Assembly: GCA_965370805.1 (NCBI GenBank)
Contig: CBDUVZ010000005.1
Coordinates: 1 to 53,940, forward strand
Origin: CBDUVZ01 sp965370805
Lineage (GTDB): Bacteria; Hydrothermota; Tepidihabitantia; Tepidihabitantales; Tepidihabitantaceae
DNA: 53,940 nucleotides
Reading direction: 5' to 3'
Each line of letters starts with the position of its first letter. Position 1 is the first letter of the stretch. The position numbers and the translations under genes are program-made. The notes beneath the pieces are model-generated. The model ran no database searches. It was not told the origin of the DNA and saw nothing but the letters and a program-made list of their open reading frames with translations. Of this stretch, positions 36,340 to 44,073 are shown piece after piece.

Positions 36340-37776
36340 ATGAATGAAGAAAGACTGGTAACACCGCAGTTGCTAAAAGGGTTCCGCGACTATCTGCCTG
36401 CACAAATGATTGCAAGGCAAAAGATACTCGAAACCATCCGTAAGACATACGAGTTGTACGGCTTTGTTCCTCTGGAGACCCCTGCTCTAGAGCACCTTGA
36501 TACACTTCTGGGCTATGGCGAAGATGCAAGCAAACAGATATTTCAATTCACCGCTCCTGACGGCAAGAAAATTGGGCTGAGATTCGATTTGACAGTGCCC
36601 TTGGCAAGGGTGTTCTCTCAATACCGAGACTTGCCAAAACCCTTTAGGCGGTATCAGGTGTCGCCGGTATGGAGATTTGACAAACCAGGTCCCGGCAGGT
36701 TCAGGGAATTCATCCAGTTTGACATTGATACTGTGGGTAGTCCAAGCATGGAAGCCGACGCTGAGATTATCGCCGCAATGTGTGATACTCTAGATTCGCT
36801 GGGCATCCCCCGTTTCTGTGTGAAATTCAACAGCAGAAAGGTGTTGAATAGCTTAATCGTGTACGCGGCTATACCCGCCGTAAGTACGCTGTCGGTATTC
36901 AGGGTGATCGATAAATTGGACAGAGTTGGCATTGAGGGCATTAAGCTGGAACTAGCAGAAGGCCGGACAGATGCCTCTGGAGACAAAATACATGGCCTAG
37001 GTCTCGAACCAAAACAAATAGAGTCAATCGAGTCGTTTCTGAGCCTTCCCCGTGGAGGACGCACTGAAACTATCAAAGCTGCTTCCCGTCTGCTTTCTGG
37101 TGTGCCCGGAACCGAGGAGGGAATCAATGAACTGAGGGAAATCAGCAACTGCCTTGATGCCTTGGGGATCACAGACGATAGAGCTCGTATTGATCTAACG
37201 GTTGCGCGGGGCTTAGACTACTACACCGGACCTGTCTACGAGGCGATTATCCTAGACGCCCCGAAGTTTGGCAGCGTGATGGGTGGCGGGAGATACGACC
37301 GTTTAGTTGAAAGGTTCTTGGGCGAGAAAGTCCCTGCAACTGGCGCCTCTATCGGTGTGGACAGGCTCTTTGCCGCCATGCAGCAGCTAGGGTTGGTCGG
37401 CTTGACACCTTCGACGGCCCAAGTCTTGGTCACGGTCATGGATGACAGCAAACTGTCTGAATACCGGAGAATGGCGAATGAACTTCGCAAGGCGAATATT
37501 CGAACTGAACTTTATGTGGGAACAGAAAGAAACCTTGGGAAACAGTTGTTCTACTGCAACAGACAAAACATACCCATCGCGGTGATTGCGGGCTCGGATG
37601 AATTCAATAGCAACACGGTTACCATCAAGGATATGAGAAAGCTGCACCGAGAAAATGTGGCGCCGAAGGACAGGAAGCACTGGTTGAAAGCGAGGGTAGG
37701 ACAGAGTTGCATTGCAAGGAAAGCGCTGGTACCCGAACTACGCAATATGCTCAGGCAACCGCACTGCCAGCCCTAA
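36340..37776 (+). CDS. hisS: Histidyl-tRNA synthetase, alphaproteobacterial-type motif 2
   Basis: A 478-aa class II synthetase that charges tRNA-His with histidine. Motif 2 region 101-133 reads PFRRYQVSPVWRFDKPGPGR, then FREFIQFDIDTVG; the PGPGRFR(Q/E)F..FD.DTVG form is that of HisRS enzymes which do not need G-1. The histidine-binding motif ARGLDYYTG (289-297) and motif 3 (GASIGVDRL, ~335-342) are intact, followed by an anticodon-binding domain. ATG at 36340 has AAGGAG upstream. Its G+C is clearly below that of the genes before 36 kb. The fit of enzyme type with the G-1-less tRNA next door suggests they moved together (inference). Confidence 0.93.
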   Translation: MNEERLVTPQLLKGFRDYLPAQMIARQKILETIRKTYELYGFVPLETPALEHLDTLLGYGEDASKQIFQFTAPDGKKIGLRFDLTVPLARVFSQYRDLPKPFRRYQVSPVWRFDKPGPGRFREFIQFDIDTVGSPSMEADAEIIAAMCDTLDSLGIPRFCVKFNSRKVLNSLIVYAAIPAVSTLSVFRVIDKLDRVGIEGIKLELAEGRTDASGDKIHGLGLEPKQIESIESFLSLPRGGRTETIKAASRLLSGVPGTEEGINELREISNCLDALGITDDRARIDLTVARGLDYYTGPVYEAIILDAPKFGSVMGGGRYDRLVERFLGEKVPATGASIGVDRLFAAMQQLGLVGLTPSTAQVLVTVMDDSKLSEYRRMANELRKANIRTELYVGTERNLGKQLFYCNRQNIPIAVIAGSDEFNSNTVTIKDMRKLHRENVAPKDRKHWLKARVGQSCIARKALVPELRNMLRQPHCQP

Positions 37777-37813
37777 CTCGCGGCGCTACGTAGAACTACT
37801 TCCCCCGGAAGGC

Positions 37814-39799
37814 CTAGGTGCGGTCACGCCAGTAGTCATCTATCCTTGAAGGCTCTAAGGGCACAGTCTGATTGCCGTTCCTGATGTAGAAAACTCCGCC
37901 AAGATACCACTTCTTCCTATGCGAAGGACGGACGTCAACGACGCACAGTGTCCTGCCTTCATAATGATCCTTGCGGATGGAAATCAAGTTCCCAGGATAC
38001 ACACCATCGCCGATCTTCCCCCGGATGGCATTTATCAACTTCTGTTGATAGGAATCCCAGCCGGTCCGTTCGTTCTGAAGCTCCACATCTATGCCGAATA
38101 CGATACTGCCCTGTAGCGTGGGGGACCCTTGAAGCCGATCGGGCTTGATGTGCTTCCACAAGCGGCTCTCAAGCACGCCAATGACCAAGGTGCCACCCCG
38201 GGAGTTCAGGAACCCGGCCACTGTCTTCAGGACGCCCTCCTCCATTAGCGCGGACTTGAACTCCGTCTTGCCGTCTTTGGACAGTAACCGCTCGACGACC
38301 AACGTAGATGAACCCTTGAACTCAAGTGTATCGCCCTCTTCCTCTCCTAGTAGTTGCTTGATATCTACGGGGCCATCGGAATCAGCACAGACAGCGGCAT
38401 GCGGCGAGTGGCCTGTTTCGATGCCTTCATATATCTTTGGCTCGCCTAAGAGCTTCACATTAAAGGAACGCGGGATGCCTTTCCGTAGGTCTCGTCGCAA
38501 GTCCTCGGCGAAATCATTTTGGTTTAGGTTAGCATAATGCCTTCCACTTACGCTTGCGAAGACTCTCCATCTGGCTTTGTGCTTGAACGATCTCAAGTAT
38601 ATCTGGGTCTCCAGGAGGTTAATCCCGGCGGTGGCTAGGCAACGCGCGCACTCTGCCAGAGCACCAGGCTCGTCCTTGGTTTCGAGGACTATGTTGACGA
38701 TCCGTGCACTTGGCGGCGGAAACGATATCCTCAGCGCGGGAATGCTGCTGTCCGCTACTAGCATTGCATGCCCCAGGCCATCCCATATGCTCTGGCCGCG
38801 GTCGAGAGAGTGCGTCGCGTGGAACTGGCGATCCAGAATGTTTGTGATAGACCGAGGCAGGTGCAATACCAATCCATGTGCGTTTTCTAACTCGCCCTGT
38901 CTTACGGTCTCGGTCACTTGCACAACGGGAATATCCATCCCGGGCTGTTTGGCAGTTCCCGTTGGCCAAAGGATTTTCTCGCCTAGTGTGGCCACGGGTG
39001 ACCTTTCTCCCTGGATCCAGATCTTCCGGAGCTTCAAGCGTATGGTCCTTCCGTACTCGGGTAGTAGCTGCTGTCGCATCAGCCGTTCAATCTCATCCCG
39101 GGAATGTTGCTCGCTCGGCAGGTTCGGGTTGAACCTCCTGAACCGAGACACAAGCGTTTCATCACGAACCCGCCAGTTGAATTCGTAGTCGTCAAGTAGA
39201 AACCGCCCAAGCACCGCTTCGATATCCTTAAGCACCGCCATGGGGTGCAGGCGCCCCGTTTGTTCTGTTGTCCCCGCTTTGTAGCCAATTCCGGTCTTGC
39301 TTGCAGTGACGCCGGGAAACTCCAGTTGAAGTTCATAGGAAATCGGCTTCAAGCTTTTCGCTAGTCGTATGTTCTGTTTTCTCTTATCATCGATTCTGTT
39401 GTTGAGTTCCTCGACTGTGCGTAGGCTCGGGTCTGTAAGCAAGACAATAACCGTGGCCTCCGCTCTCACGTTGTACAGTATTGTGCGTGTCTCACCGACC
39501 TCGAACGCCACCTTGCAGTCTCTAAGCGCTTCAGCTACCGTCGCGAACGAACCCGGTTCATCGCCCACGATGAATTCTATCTTCCAGATTGGGAGCTTCT
39601 CACCACGGAACGTCGCAGAAAGCGGGGTAATCCAAAGGTTGTGTTCGCAGAGCTTCTTTTCGTCGCAGGACCAGTGCTCAGACTTGACAAGCGTGCAGTA
39701 GACGCCCATTCCGTCCTCGACCCCCAGCAGCATTGCCAAGTCAGAAGGTATCTCGACCTTCGCCTTTGGGTAGATACTGACGGCGGCGCCTCGTCTCAC
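37814..39799 (-). CDS. ACT-like/AlbA_2 (Schlafen-type) multidomain protein
   Basis: A 661-aa protein of a design I do not know. Residues 1-60 look like an AbrB-type start (IPSDLAMLLGVEDG). Two ACT-like segments are visible: 72-123 (WKIEFIVGDEPGSFATVAEA) and 366-420 (VLETKDEPGALAECARCLA, then AGINLLETQIYLR); ACT domains usually bind amino acids. Residues ~485-625 are an AlbA_2 domain with TLEFKGS (491-497), VAGFLNSRGGTLVIGV (527-542) and GVFYIRNGNQT; this fold includes the Schlafen RNase core. GTG start with AAGGAGG upstream. It follows hutH by 33 bases and is convergent with hisS. A histidine-sensing tRNA nuclease is a hypothesis. Confidence 0.75.
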   Translation of the reverse strand: MRRGAAVSIYPKAKVEIPSDLAMLLGVEDGMGVYCTLVKSEHWSCDEKKLCEHNLWITPLSATFRGEKLPIWKIEFIVGDEPGSFATVAEALRDCKVAFEVGETRTILYNVRAEATVIVLLTDPSLRTVEELNNRIDDKRKQNIRLAKSLKPISYELQLEFPGVTASKTGIGYKAGTTEQTGRLHPMAVLKDIEAVLGRFLLDDYEFNWRVRDETLVSRFRRFNPNLPSEQHSRDEIERLMRQQLLPEYGRTIRLKLRKIWIQGERSPVATLGEKILWPTGTAKQPGMDIPVVQVTETVRQGELENAHGLVLHLPRSITNILDRQFHATHSLDRGQSIWDGLGHAMLVADSSIPALRISFPPPSARIVNIVLETKDEPGALAECARCLATAGINLLETQIYLRSFKHKARWRVFASVSGRHYANLNQNDFAEDLRRDLRKGIPRSFNVKLLGEPKIYEGIETGHSPHAAVCADSDGPVDIKQLLGEEEGDTLEFKGSSTLVVERLLSKDGKTEFKSALMEEGVLKTVAGFLNSRGGTLVIGVLESRLWKHIKPDRLQGSPTLQGSIVFGIDVELQNERTGWDSYQQKLINAIRGKIGDGVYPGNLISIRKDHYEGRTLCVVDVRPSHRKKWYLGGVFYIRNGNQTVPLEPSRIDDYWRDRT

Positions 39800-39832
39800 C
39801 CTGTAAACCTCCTTGCCAATTCCTAGGGTCTA

Positions 39833-41491
39833 CTAAGTGTCATCAGGCCAACACAACTCCACGAGCCTTGCGACTCGAACCAGTTCAGCTACCTTCTCTA
39901 TCTCGGTGTACATTACCCTGTCTTCTGCCAGTGGAGTGACATGCTCGCGGATCACGTCATAGGCCTTTCTCACGCGCTCTCCTGGTTCCAGCGGCTCGAC
40001 TTTCAGCTTCTCGCCATTGGCCATCTCAATTCCGCTTCTTCGGAAATAGACGCCCTGTGCAGCACACAGAAGCTCTATGGCTACTATTTTCTCTACATTC
40101 TTCACGACGGCCCGCGCTTTCCGTGCGGCAATCGGGGCCATACTCACATGGTCTTCTATATCCTCACATGTCGGTATCGAATCAACACTTGCGGGGTGGG
40201 CCAGAGATTTGTTTTCAGAAACGAGAGCGGCCGCCGTATATTGGGGTATCATGAGACCACTGTAGAAACTGTTATTCTGACTCAGCAACGGAGGAAGGTT
40301 CTCATTCAAGTGCCTGTTGGTCAACTTGAATATTCTTCTTTCCGCAATGTTGCCCAGTTCGGCGACAGCGATGGCAAGGAAGTCCATTGCAAAAGCGAGG
40401 TACTCACCATGGAAGTTGCCCCCGGAGAGAGCCTTATTCTCCCGATTGAGTCCGGGAAAGATCAGTGGGTTGTCAGTTGCGGAGTTTATCTCAACGGCAA
40501 GAATGCCTCGGACAAAGTTCGTGACATCCAAGACGGCGCCATGGACTTGAGGAATGCAACGGAGAGAATAGGAATCCTGGACCTTCTTGAGCTTGCTGTC
40601 ATGGTTGACCTTGGAGTCGATGAGTTGGCTACCCTTGAGTAGTTCTCTTACGTGAAGAGCGGCTTCTTTCTGCCCTGGGTGAGGACGGACGAGGTGGATT
40701 TCCTCCTTGAAGGCATCAGAACATCCTCGGAGAGCCTCCAGGCTCATGGCGGCCGCAATCTGGACATTCCGGTAGAGATTCTCAGCATCGTACAAGGCAA
40801 GGCAGCCTACCGCGGAGGAAACTTGGCAGCCGTTGTTCAGCGCAAGACCTTCCTTGGCTGCGAGCACCACCCTCTCTATGCCCGCCTTCTCCATAGCCTT
40901 CTTGCCGCTCATTCTCTCACCTTGGAGAAAGGCCTCGCCACTGTCTTCTTCTTTGTCTTCGGCGTCGGTGCTCAATACAAGAGCCAAGTGAGACAATGGG
41001 GCCAAGTCACCCGATGCACCAACCGAACCCTGTTGAGGGATCACTGGGTGCACACCCCTGTTGAGCATCTCAATCAGGGTCTCAATGACTTCTGCCCTGA
41101 TGCCAGAATATCCCTTGGCAAGAGTATTTGCCCGGAGAAGGATTGTGGCGCGAACAACTTCCTCGGGGAAAGGTTCACCCACACCCGCGGAGTGGCTTAG
41201 AATAAGACTTCGCTGGAGTCTTGCGGTATCTTCCGGTGAAACGGCCGACGCAACACTCGAACCCTTGGAACCAAAGGCCGTATTGACCCCGTAGACGATA
41301 GGCTTACCCTTCCTTGCTACTTCTTCAACCCAGTCACGGCTCTCCTGTATTTTCTTAACAGCCTTCGGCGACAGCTCTACTTTGACCTTTGGTGATCGAG
41401 CTACCGCCGCTACCTGTTCGATCGTCAAACTCTCGCCGTCAATGACGACTTGGCCAATCACCTTTGGGCAGCGATGCTCACTTTCTTTCAT
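39833..41491 (-). CDS. hutH: Histidine ammonia-lyase, orphan
   Basis: A 552-aa lyase that turns histidine into urocanate and ammonia. The self-formed MIO cofactor comes from Ala159-Ser160-Gly161 in SVGASGDLAPLSH. YGVNTAFG (Tyr67) and QDSYSLRCIPQVHGA are present. The substrate-selecting pair in LQRSLILSHSAGVG is Ser-His, as in histidine lyases, not His-Leu (tyrosine) or Phe-Leu (phenylalanine). It is ~40 residues longer than usual HutH. No hutU, hutI, hutF or hutG is near, so this is not a breakdown operon. It sits between a membrane-protein gene and the ACT/AlbA_2 gene in the low-GC island. Confidence 0.9.
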   Translation of the reverse strand: MKESEHRCPKVIGQVVIDGESLTIEQVAAVARSPKVKVELSPKAVKKIQESRDWVEEVARKGKPIVYGVNTAFGSKGSSVASAVSPEDTARLQRSLILSHSAGVGEPFPEEVVRATILLRANTLAKGYSGIRAEVIETLIEMLNRGVHPVIPQQGSVGASGDLAPLSHLALVLSTDAEDKEEDSGEAFLQGERMSGKKAMEKAGIERVVLAAKEGLALNNGCQVSSAVGCLALYDAENLYRNVQIAAAMSLEALRGCSDAFKEEIHLVRPHPGQKEAALHVRELLKGSQLIDSKVNHDSKLKKVQDSYSLRCIPQVHGAVLDVTNFVRGILAVEINSATDNPLIFPGLNRENKALSGGNFHGEYLAFAMDFLAIAVAELGNIAERRIFKLTNRHLNENLPPLLSQNNSFYSGLMIPQYTAAALVSENKSLAHPASVDSIPTCEDIEDHVSMAPIAARKARAVVKNVEKIVAIELLCAAQGVYFRRSGIEMANGEKLKVEPLEPGERVRKAYDVIREHVTPLAEDRVMYTEIEKVAELVRVARLVELCWPDDT

Positions 41492-41556
41492 AGATTCCGC
41501 CTTATTTTGCCCCCCCAGACTGTCTTGTCAAGGAATGACATGCTAATCTTTTCGTC

Positions 41557-41610
41557 CATCCAACTCGAAAGTATAGTCTATCCTGGATCGCCTTGATGTC
41601 AACCAGCGAT
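41557..41610 (-). promoter_or_regulatory. Possible hutH promoter region; otherwise empty 41492-41809
   Basis: In the 318-base gap upstream of hutH the minus strand shows TTGACA, a 16-base spacer and TAGACT near 41605-41577. A TTG-started frame of 100 codons spans 41502-41804 but has no ribosome binding site or recognisable sequence; I do not call it a gene. Confidence 0.4.
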
Positions 41611-41809
41611 GTCGGTTTGTCTCGCCTTTGTCTGATTTCCAAGTCGCAAGGTTGCCGCCGTCCAAGTTTTGTAAGGAAGGCTTTCACCTCGCGAAAAAGA
41701 GTCCGTTCAGGACGACCGACACGATAGCTGTGCACATCAGAGCTGATGGAGACCCCTCCGCGAAGGAAGTCTGTTTGGAAAGTGCGGTATTCCGACCTTG
41801 CCAATCCGG

Positions 41810-42433
41810 CTAGCCTTTTAGTAGTTTCCTTACGTAGGCCCTGTCGGCGGCCTTCAAAATGATGCTGGCCAAATACGCACGTTTGTATGCGGAAGGGTAG
41901 TCTTTGTTATCAACGACCTCGTCAACCAGAGTAATGGCCTGCTTTATCTCGGATACCGGAATTGACCCGCCTTCCGAAATCACCTTCTTGGCTACCCCAG
42001 CCAAGTCCTCAACTTTAGAGAAGTGACTTATGACTTGGCGGACAAAACGCTGTCTTTGGCCAACAACGGACCGTTCAGCTTGACGTTTGAAGAAATCCAT
42101 GAAGGCGTCATAGAACAGGGATAAATCAACCACGACATCCTTGTCCCCGCCCAGGCCTCCTTTGATAAGGGTGTACTTGGTCCGAATAAGTGCCGGAAGA
42201 GTTATGCCTATCACGAAACCCAAGGGCACAGAGGGATCACGGCCAAACGGTTTTGTCACCAGCCAGAGCAACCCGGGGGCCAGAGCAAGGTTGAAAAGAA
42301 TGAGAAGCCATCCCCAGACTGTGCGCAATGCAGCACACTCACGAGCCTCGAACTTCTTCAAGACCTCCATGAATCCAGCTATACAGCCGCCCACGCAGGC
42401 GATCAGGTAGGGCACCCACCAATAGCCACTCAA
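41810..42433 (-). CDS. Hypothetical membrane protein in the histidine island
   Basis: A 207-aa protein with about three membrane helices in the first 95 residues (WWVPYLIACVGGCIAGFM; WGWLLILFNLALAPGLLWLV; LGFVIGITLPALI) and a soluble, helical C-terminal half rich in Lys and Glu (AGVAKKVISEGGSIPVSE, ITLVDEVVDNKDYPS). Family not recognised. It starts 2 bases after the winged-helix gene, so they form one operon. A membrane-bound effector or sensor is possible (inference). Confidence 0.7.
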   Translation of the reverse strand: MSGYWWVPYLIACVGGCIAGFMEVLKKFEARECAALRTVWGWLLILFNLALAPGLLWLVTKPFGRDPSVPLGFVIGITLPALIRTKYTLIKGGLGGDKDVVVDLSLFYDAFMDFFKRQAERSVVGQRQRFVRQVISHFSKVEDLAGVAKKVISEGGSIPVSEIKQAITLVDEVVDNKDYPSAYKRAYLASIILKAADRAYVRKLLKG

Positions 42434-42435
42434 GG

Positions 42436-42675
42436 CTATTCCTGCTCGCGCTCCAGCGTAATGTACCCCTGCGAATTGATTACGTAGGCTTCCCTTTCCG
42501 GTCCACGATTGAGGGTGCGCGCCGAAAGTAACCCTTTGTCTTCCAACCCCTTAATCGCTTCGGCAACCTTCTCTACGGGTTCCATTTGCTCCACGGAGAG
42601 TTCAATCGGAGTCATGACCCCATTTTCTGAAAGGGTTCTGAGAACTTCACGTTCCTCGTCGGTCAGTTTCGACAT
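42436..42675 (-). CDS. Small winged-helix protein
   Basis: A 79-aa protein (LTDEEREVLRTLSENGVMTP, ... AIKGLEDKGLLSART) with the helix pattern and closing beta-hairpin of a MarR/ArsR-like winged helix. Probably a transcription regulator of its own operon. It lies 6 bases after the 55-aa gene and 2 bases before the membrane-protein gene. Confidence 0.75.
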   Translation of the reverse strand: MSKLTDEEREVLRTLSENGVMTPIELSVEQMEPVEKVAEAIKGLEDKGLLSARTLNRGPEREAYVINSQGYITLEREQE

Positions 42676-42681
42676 CCTGTC

Positions 42682-42849
42682 CTACTCCTCATCGCCCGGA
42701 CAATTGCAGAACAGCCCCGGCAGATCATCGGTCATTGGCTTGACTCCTGCAGGCTTGGACCAACCCGCAATTCGCGCTGTGCCGACCAAGGAGATTCTAC
42801 GGACCGGATTCTCAATCCTCGGGCTAGTGCCGTCCAGCACAACAGCCAT
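42682..42849 (-). CDS. 55-aa protein heading the membrane-protein operon
   Basis: ATG at 42849 with GGAGG 7 bases upstream, reading MAVVLDGTSPRIENPVRRIS and ending LPGLFCNCPGDEE, TAG at 42684-42682. The CNC near the end could bind metal or form a disulfide. Spacing (6 bases to the next start) and the strong ribosome binding site support a real gene. No family recognised. Confidence 0.65.
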   Translation of the reverse strand: MAVVLDGTSPRIENPVRRISLVGTARIAGWSKPAGVKPMTDDLPGLFCNCPGDEE

Positions 42850-42925
42850 TCTGCTACCTCCATTGATTGGAATATCAAGCGACTATTCACCGATTACTGC
42901 CGCAGCACCGCGGGCCATCAATGAC

Positions 42926-43429
42926 TCAGTCGCGCCGCCGCGGGCGCGGGCGGGGACCTGTCCGCCTTGCCATGTTCTTCGCGTGACTGCCGGGCCAGAA
43001 AACCTGCTTGCATTTCGAGCACCGTTTGAAATCGTGGTGTATCTGGTAAATGAAGAACGGTATTGACGGCCGGGCCTGGTCCCGGGTTATCTTCTCCAGC
43101 GGCTCGTTGCATTTGAGACAACGGGCGAGAGCCTGGTCGGCCGGAGGAGCGGCGTGGTCGAGGCCGAGTTCCTTCCTGACCCAGGCGAGTTGCTCATCCG
43201 GCTCCGTCGCCTCGACGAACAGGATACCCGACAGTTCGCGCAGCCGGGTGTTGCGGGTAATCAAAGTCCTCCTCAGGGACCGTGCCTTCTGGTATGCCCG
43301 CATTCCGGACAAACCCCGGGCGTAGCCGACGTCCAGTCCGAGCTTCCGCAACTCGCGGCTCAGCTTGCCGAGCATCGAGTCGCATACCAGCTTGGTGGCG
43401 GGCACGGGACTCTCGGGTTTGTCGATCAT
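42926..43429 (-). CDS. Mut7-C RNase domain protein
   Basis: A 167-aa protein: an N-terminal PIN-like Mut7-C domain (LVCDSMLGKLSRELRKLGLD; TRNTRLREL; DEQL) and a C-terminal zinc ribbon with CLKC and CSKC. Such proteins are predicted ribonucleases. The very basic tail is RRTGPRPRPRRRD. The ATG at 43429 lies 8 bases after a -10 box, so the mRNA appears leaderless. Confidence 0.82.
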   Translation of the reverse strand: MIDKPESPVPATKLVCDSMLGKLSRELRKLGLDVGYARGLSGMRAYQKARSLRRTLITRNTRLRELSGILFVEATEPDEQLAWVRKELGLDHAAPPADQALARCLKCNEPLEKITRDQARPSIPFFIYQIHHDFKRCSKCKQVFWPGSHAKNMARRTGPRPRPRRRD

Positions 43430-43437
43430 CAGGCAAC

Positions 43438-43465
43438 AATCTAGCCAAATGCGCCGGGAAATCAA
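43438..43465 (-). promoter_or_regulatory. Promoter giving a probably leaderless Mut7-C mRNA
   Basis: TTGATT (43465-43460), 16-base spacer, TAGATT (43443-43438); start codon at 43429. Confidence 0.6.
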
Positions 43466-43511
43466 GGCGGACGGCAATGATTCATTTCTACCGTGCCGGC
43501 GCAATCCTTAC

Positions 43512-43540
43512 TTGACCCGCCCGGTTCGAGGAGCTACATT
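43512..43540 (+). promoter_or_regulatory. Promoter of the lipoprotein/bactofilin-like operon
   Basis: TTGACC at 43512-43517, 17-base spacer, TACATT at 43535-43540. Confidence 0.55.
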
Positions 43541-43589
43541 ATCCAGTCCGCAGATGCAGGCGGTCCCGAAACGAACAGGAGGTTCTGTC

Positions 43590-44072
43590 ATGATGAAGAA
43601 GATCTCGCTGGTCCTGCTGGTTGCCGTGCTGCTCATGGTGGTAGTCGGCTGCGCCCCGGGTAACGAACGCTGGGCGAGTGTCGACAGCCGCGCAAACTTC
43701 TGGGCCGGGCTCTGGCACGGGTTGATTGTCATCGTCACGTTCGTCGTCAGTTGGTTCACGAACGACGTCGGTATCTACGAATCCAACAACGTCGGGTTCG
43801 GTTACAACATCGGGTTCATCCTCGGGTGCATGATCTCTCTGGGCGGCGGCGTCAAAGCCGGCACCCGGCACAAGCGCAAAGTCAGAATTATCCACCGCGG
43901 ACCGGATTGGGACCGGGTCGGCCGCAGAATCGAAACCGGGGTCCGCGAAGGAATCAGAACCGCTTTCGAAGGCGGTGCGCCTCCCTCGGCGGAAACGGAC
44001 TGGGAGGAACTCAGCCGCAAGGTCGAGCAGCGCATCAAAGACGAACTCAAAGACTGGGACGAGGAGAACTGA
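43590..44072 (+). CDS. Lipoprotein-signal protein with membrane segments
   Basis: A 160-aa protein. The start at 43590 has AGGAGG upstream. A lipoprotein signal ends in VVGC (Cys21). Two further hydrophobic stretches follow (GLIVIVTFVVSWF and NIGFILGCMISLGGG), and the C-terminal half is charged (RRIETGVREG, WEELSRKVEQRIKDELKDW). Lipid anchor plus membrane helices is unusual. No family recognised. The next gene starts 1 base after the stop. Confidence 0.75.
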   Translation: MMKKISLVLLVAVLLMVVVGCAPGNERWASVDSRANFWAGLWHGLIVIVTFVVSWFTNDVGIYESNNVGFGYNIGFILGCMISLGGGVKAGTRHKRKVRIIHRGPDWDRVGRRIETGVREGIRTAFEGGAPPSAETDWEELSRKVEQRIKDELKDWDEEN

Positions 44073-44073
44073 C

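Noticed and set aside
39833..41491. Phenylalanine or tyrosine ammonia-lyase
   Set aside because: The selector pair is Ser-His, as in histidine lyases.
41502..41804. 100-aa minus-strand ORF upstream of hutH
   Set aside because: TTG start without ribosome binding site, unconvincing composition, and it covers the likely promoter.
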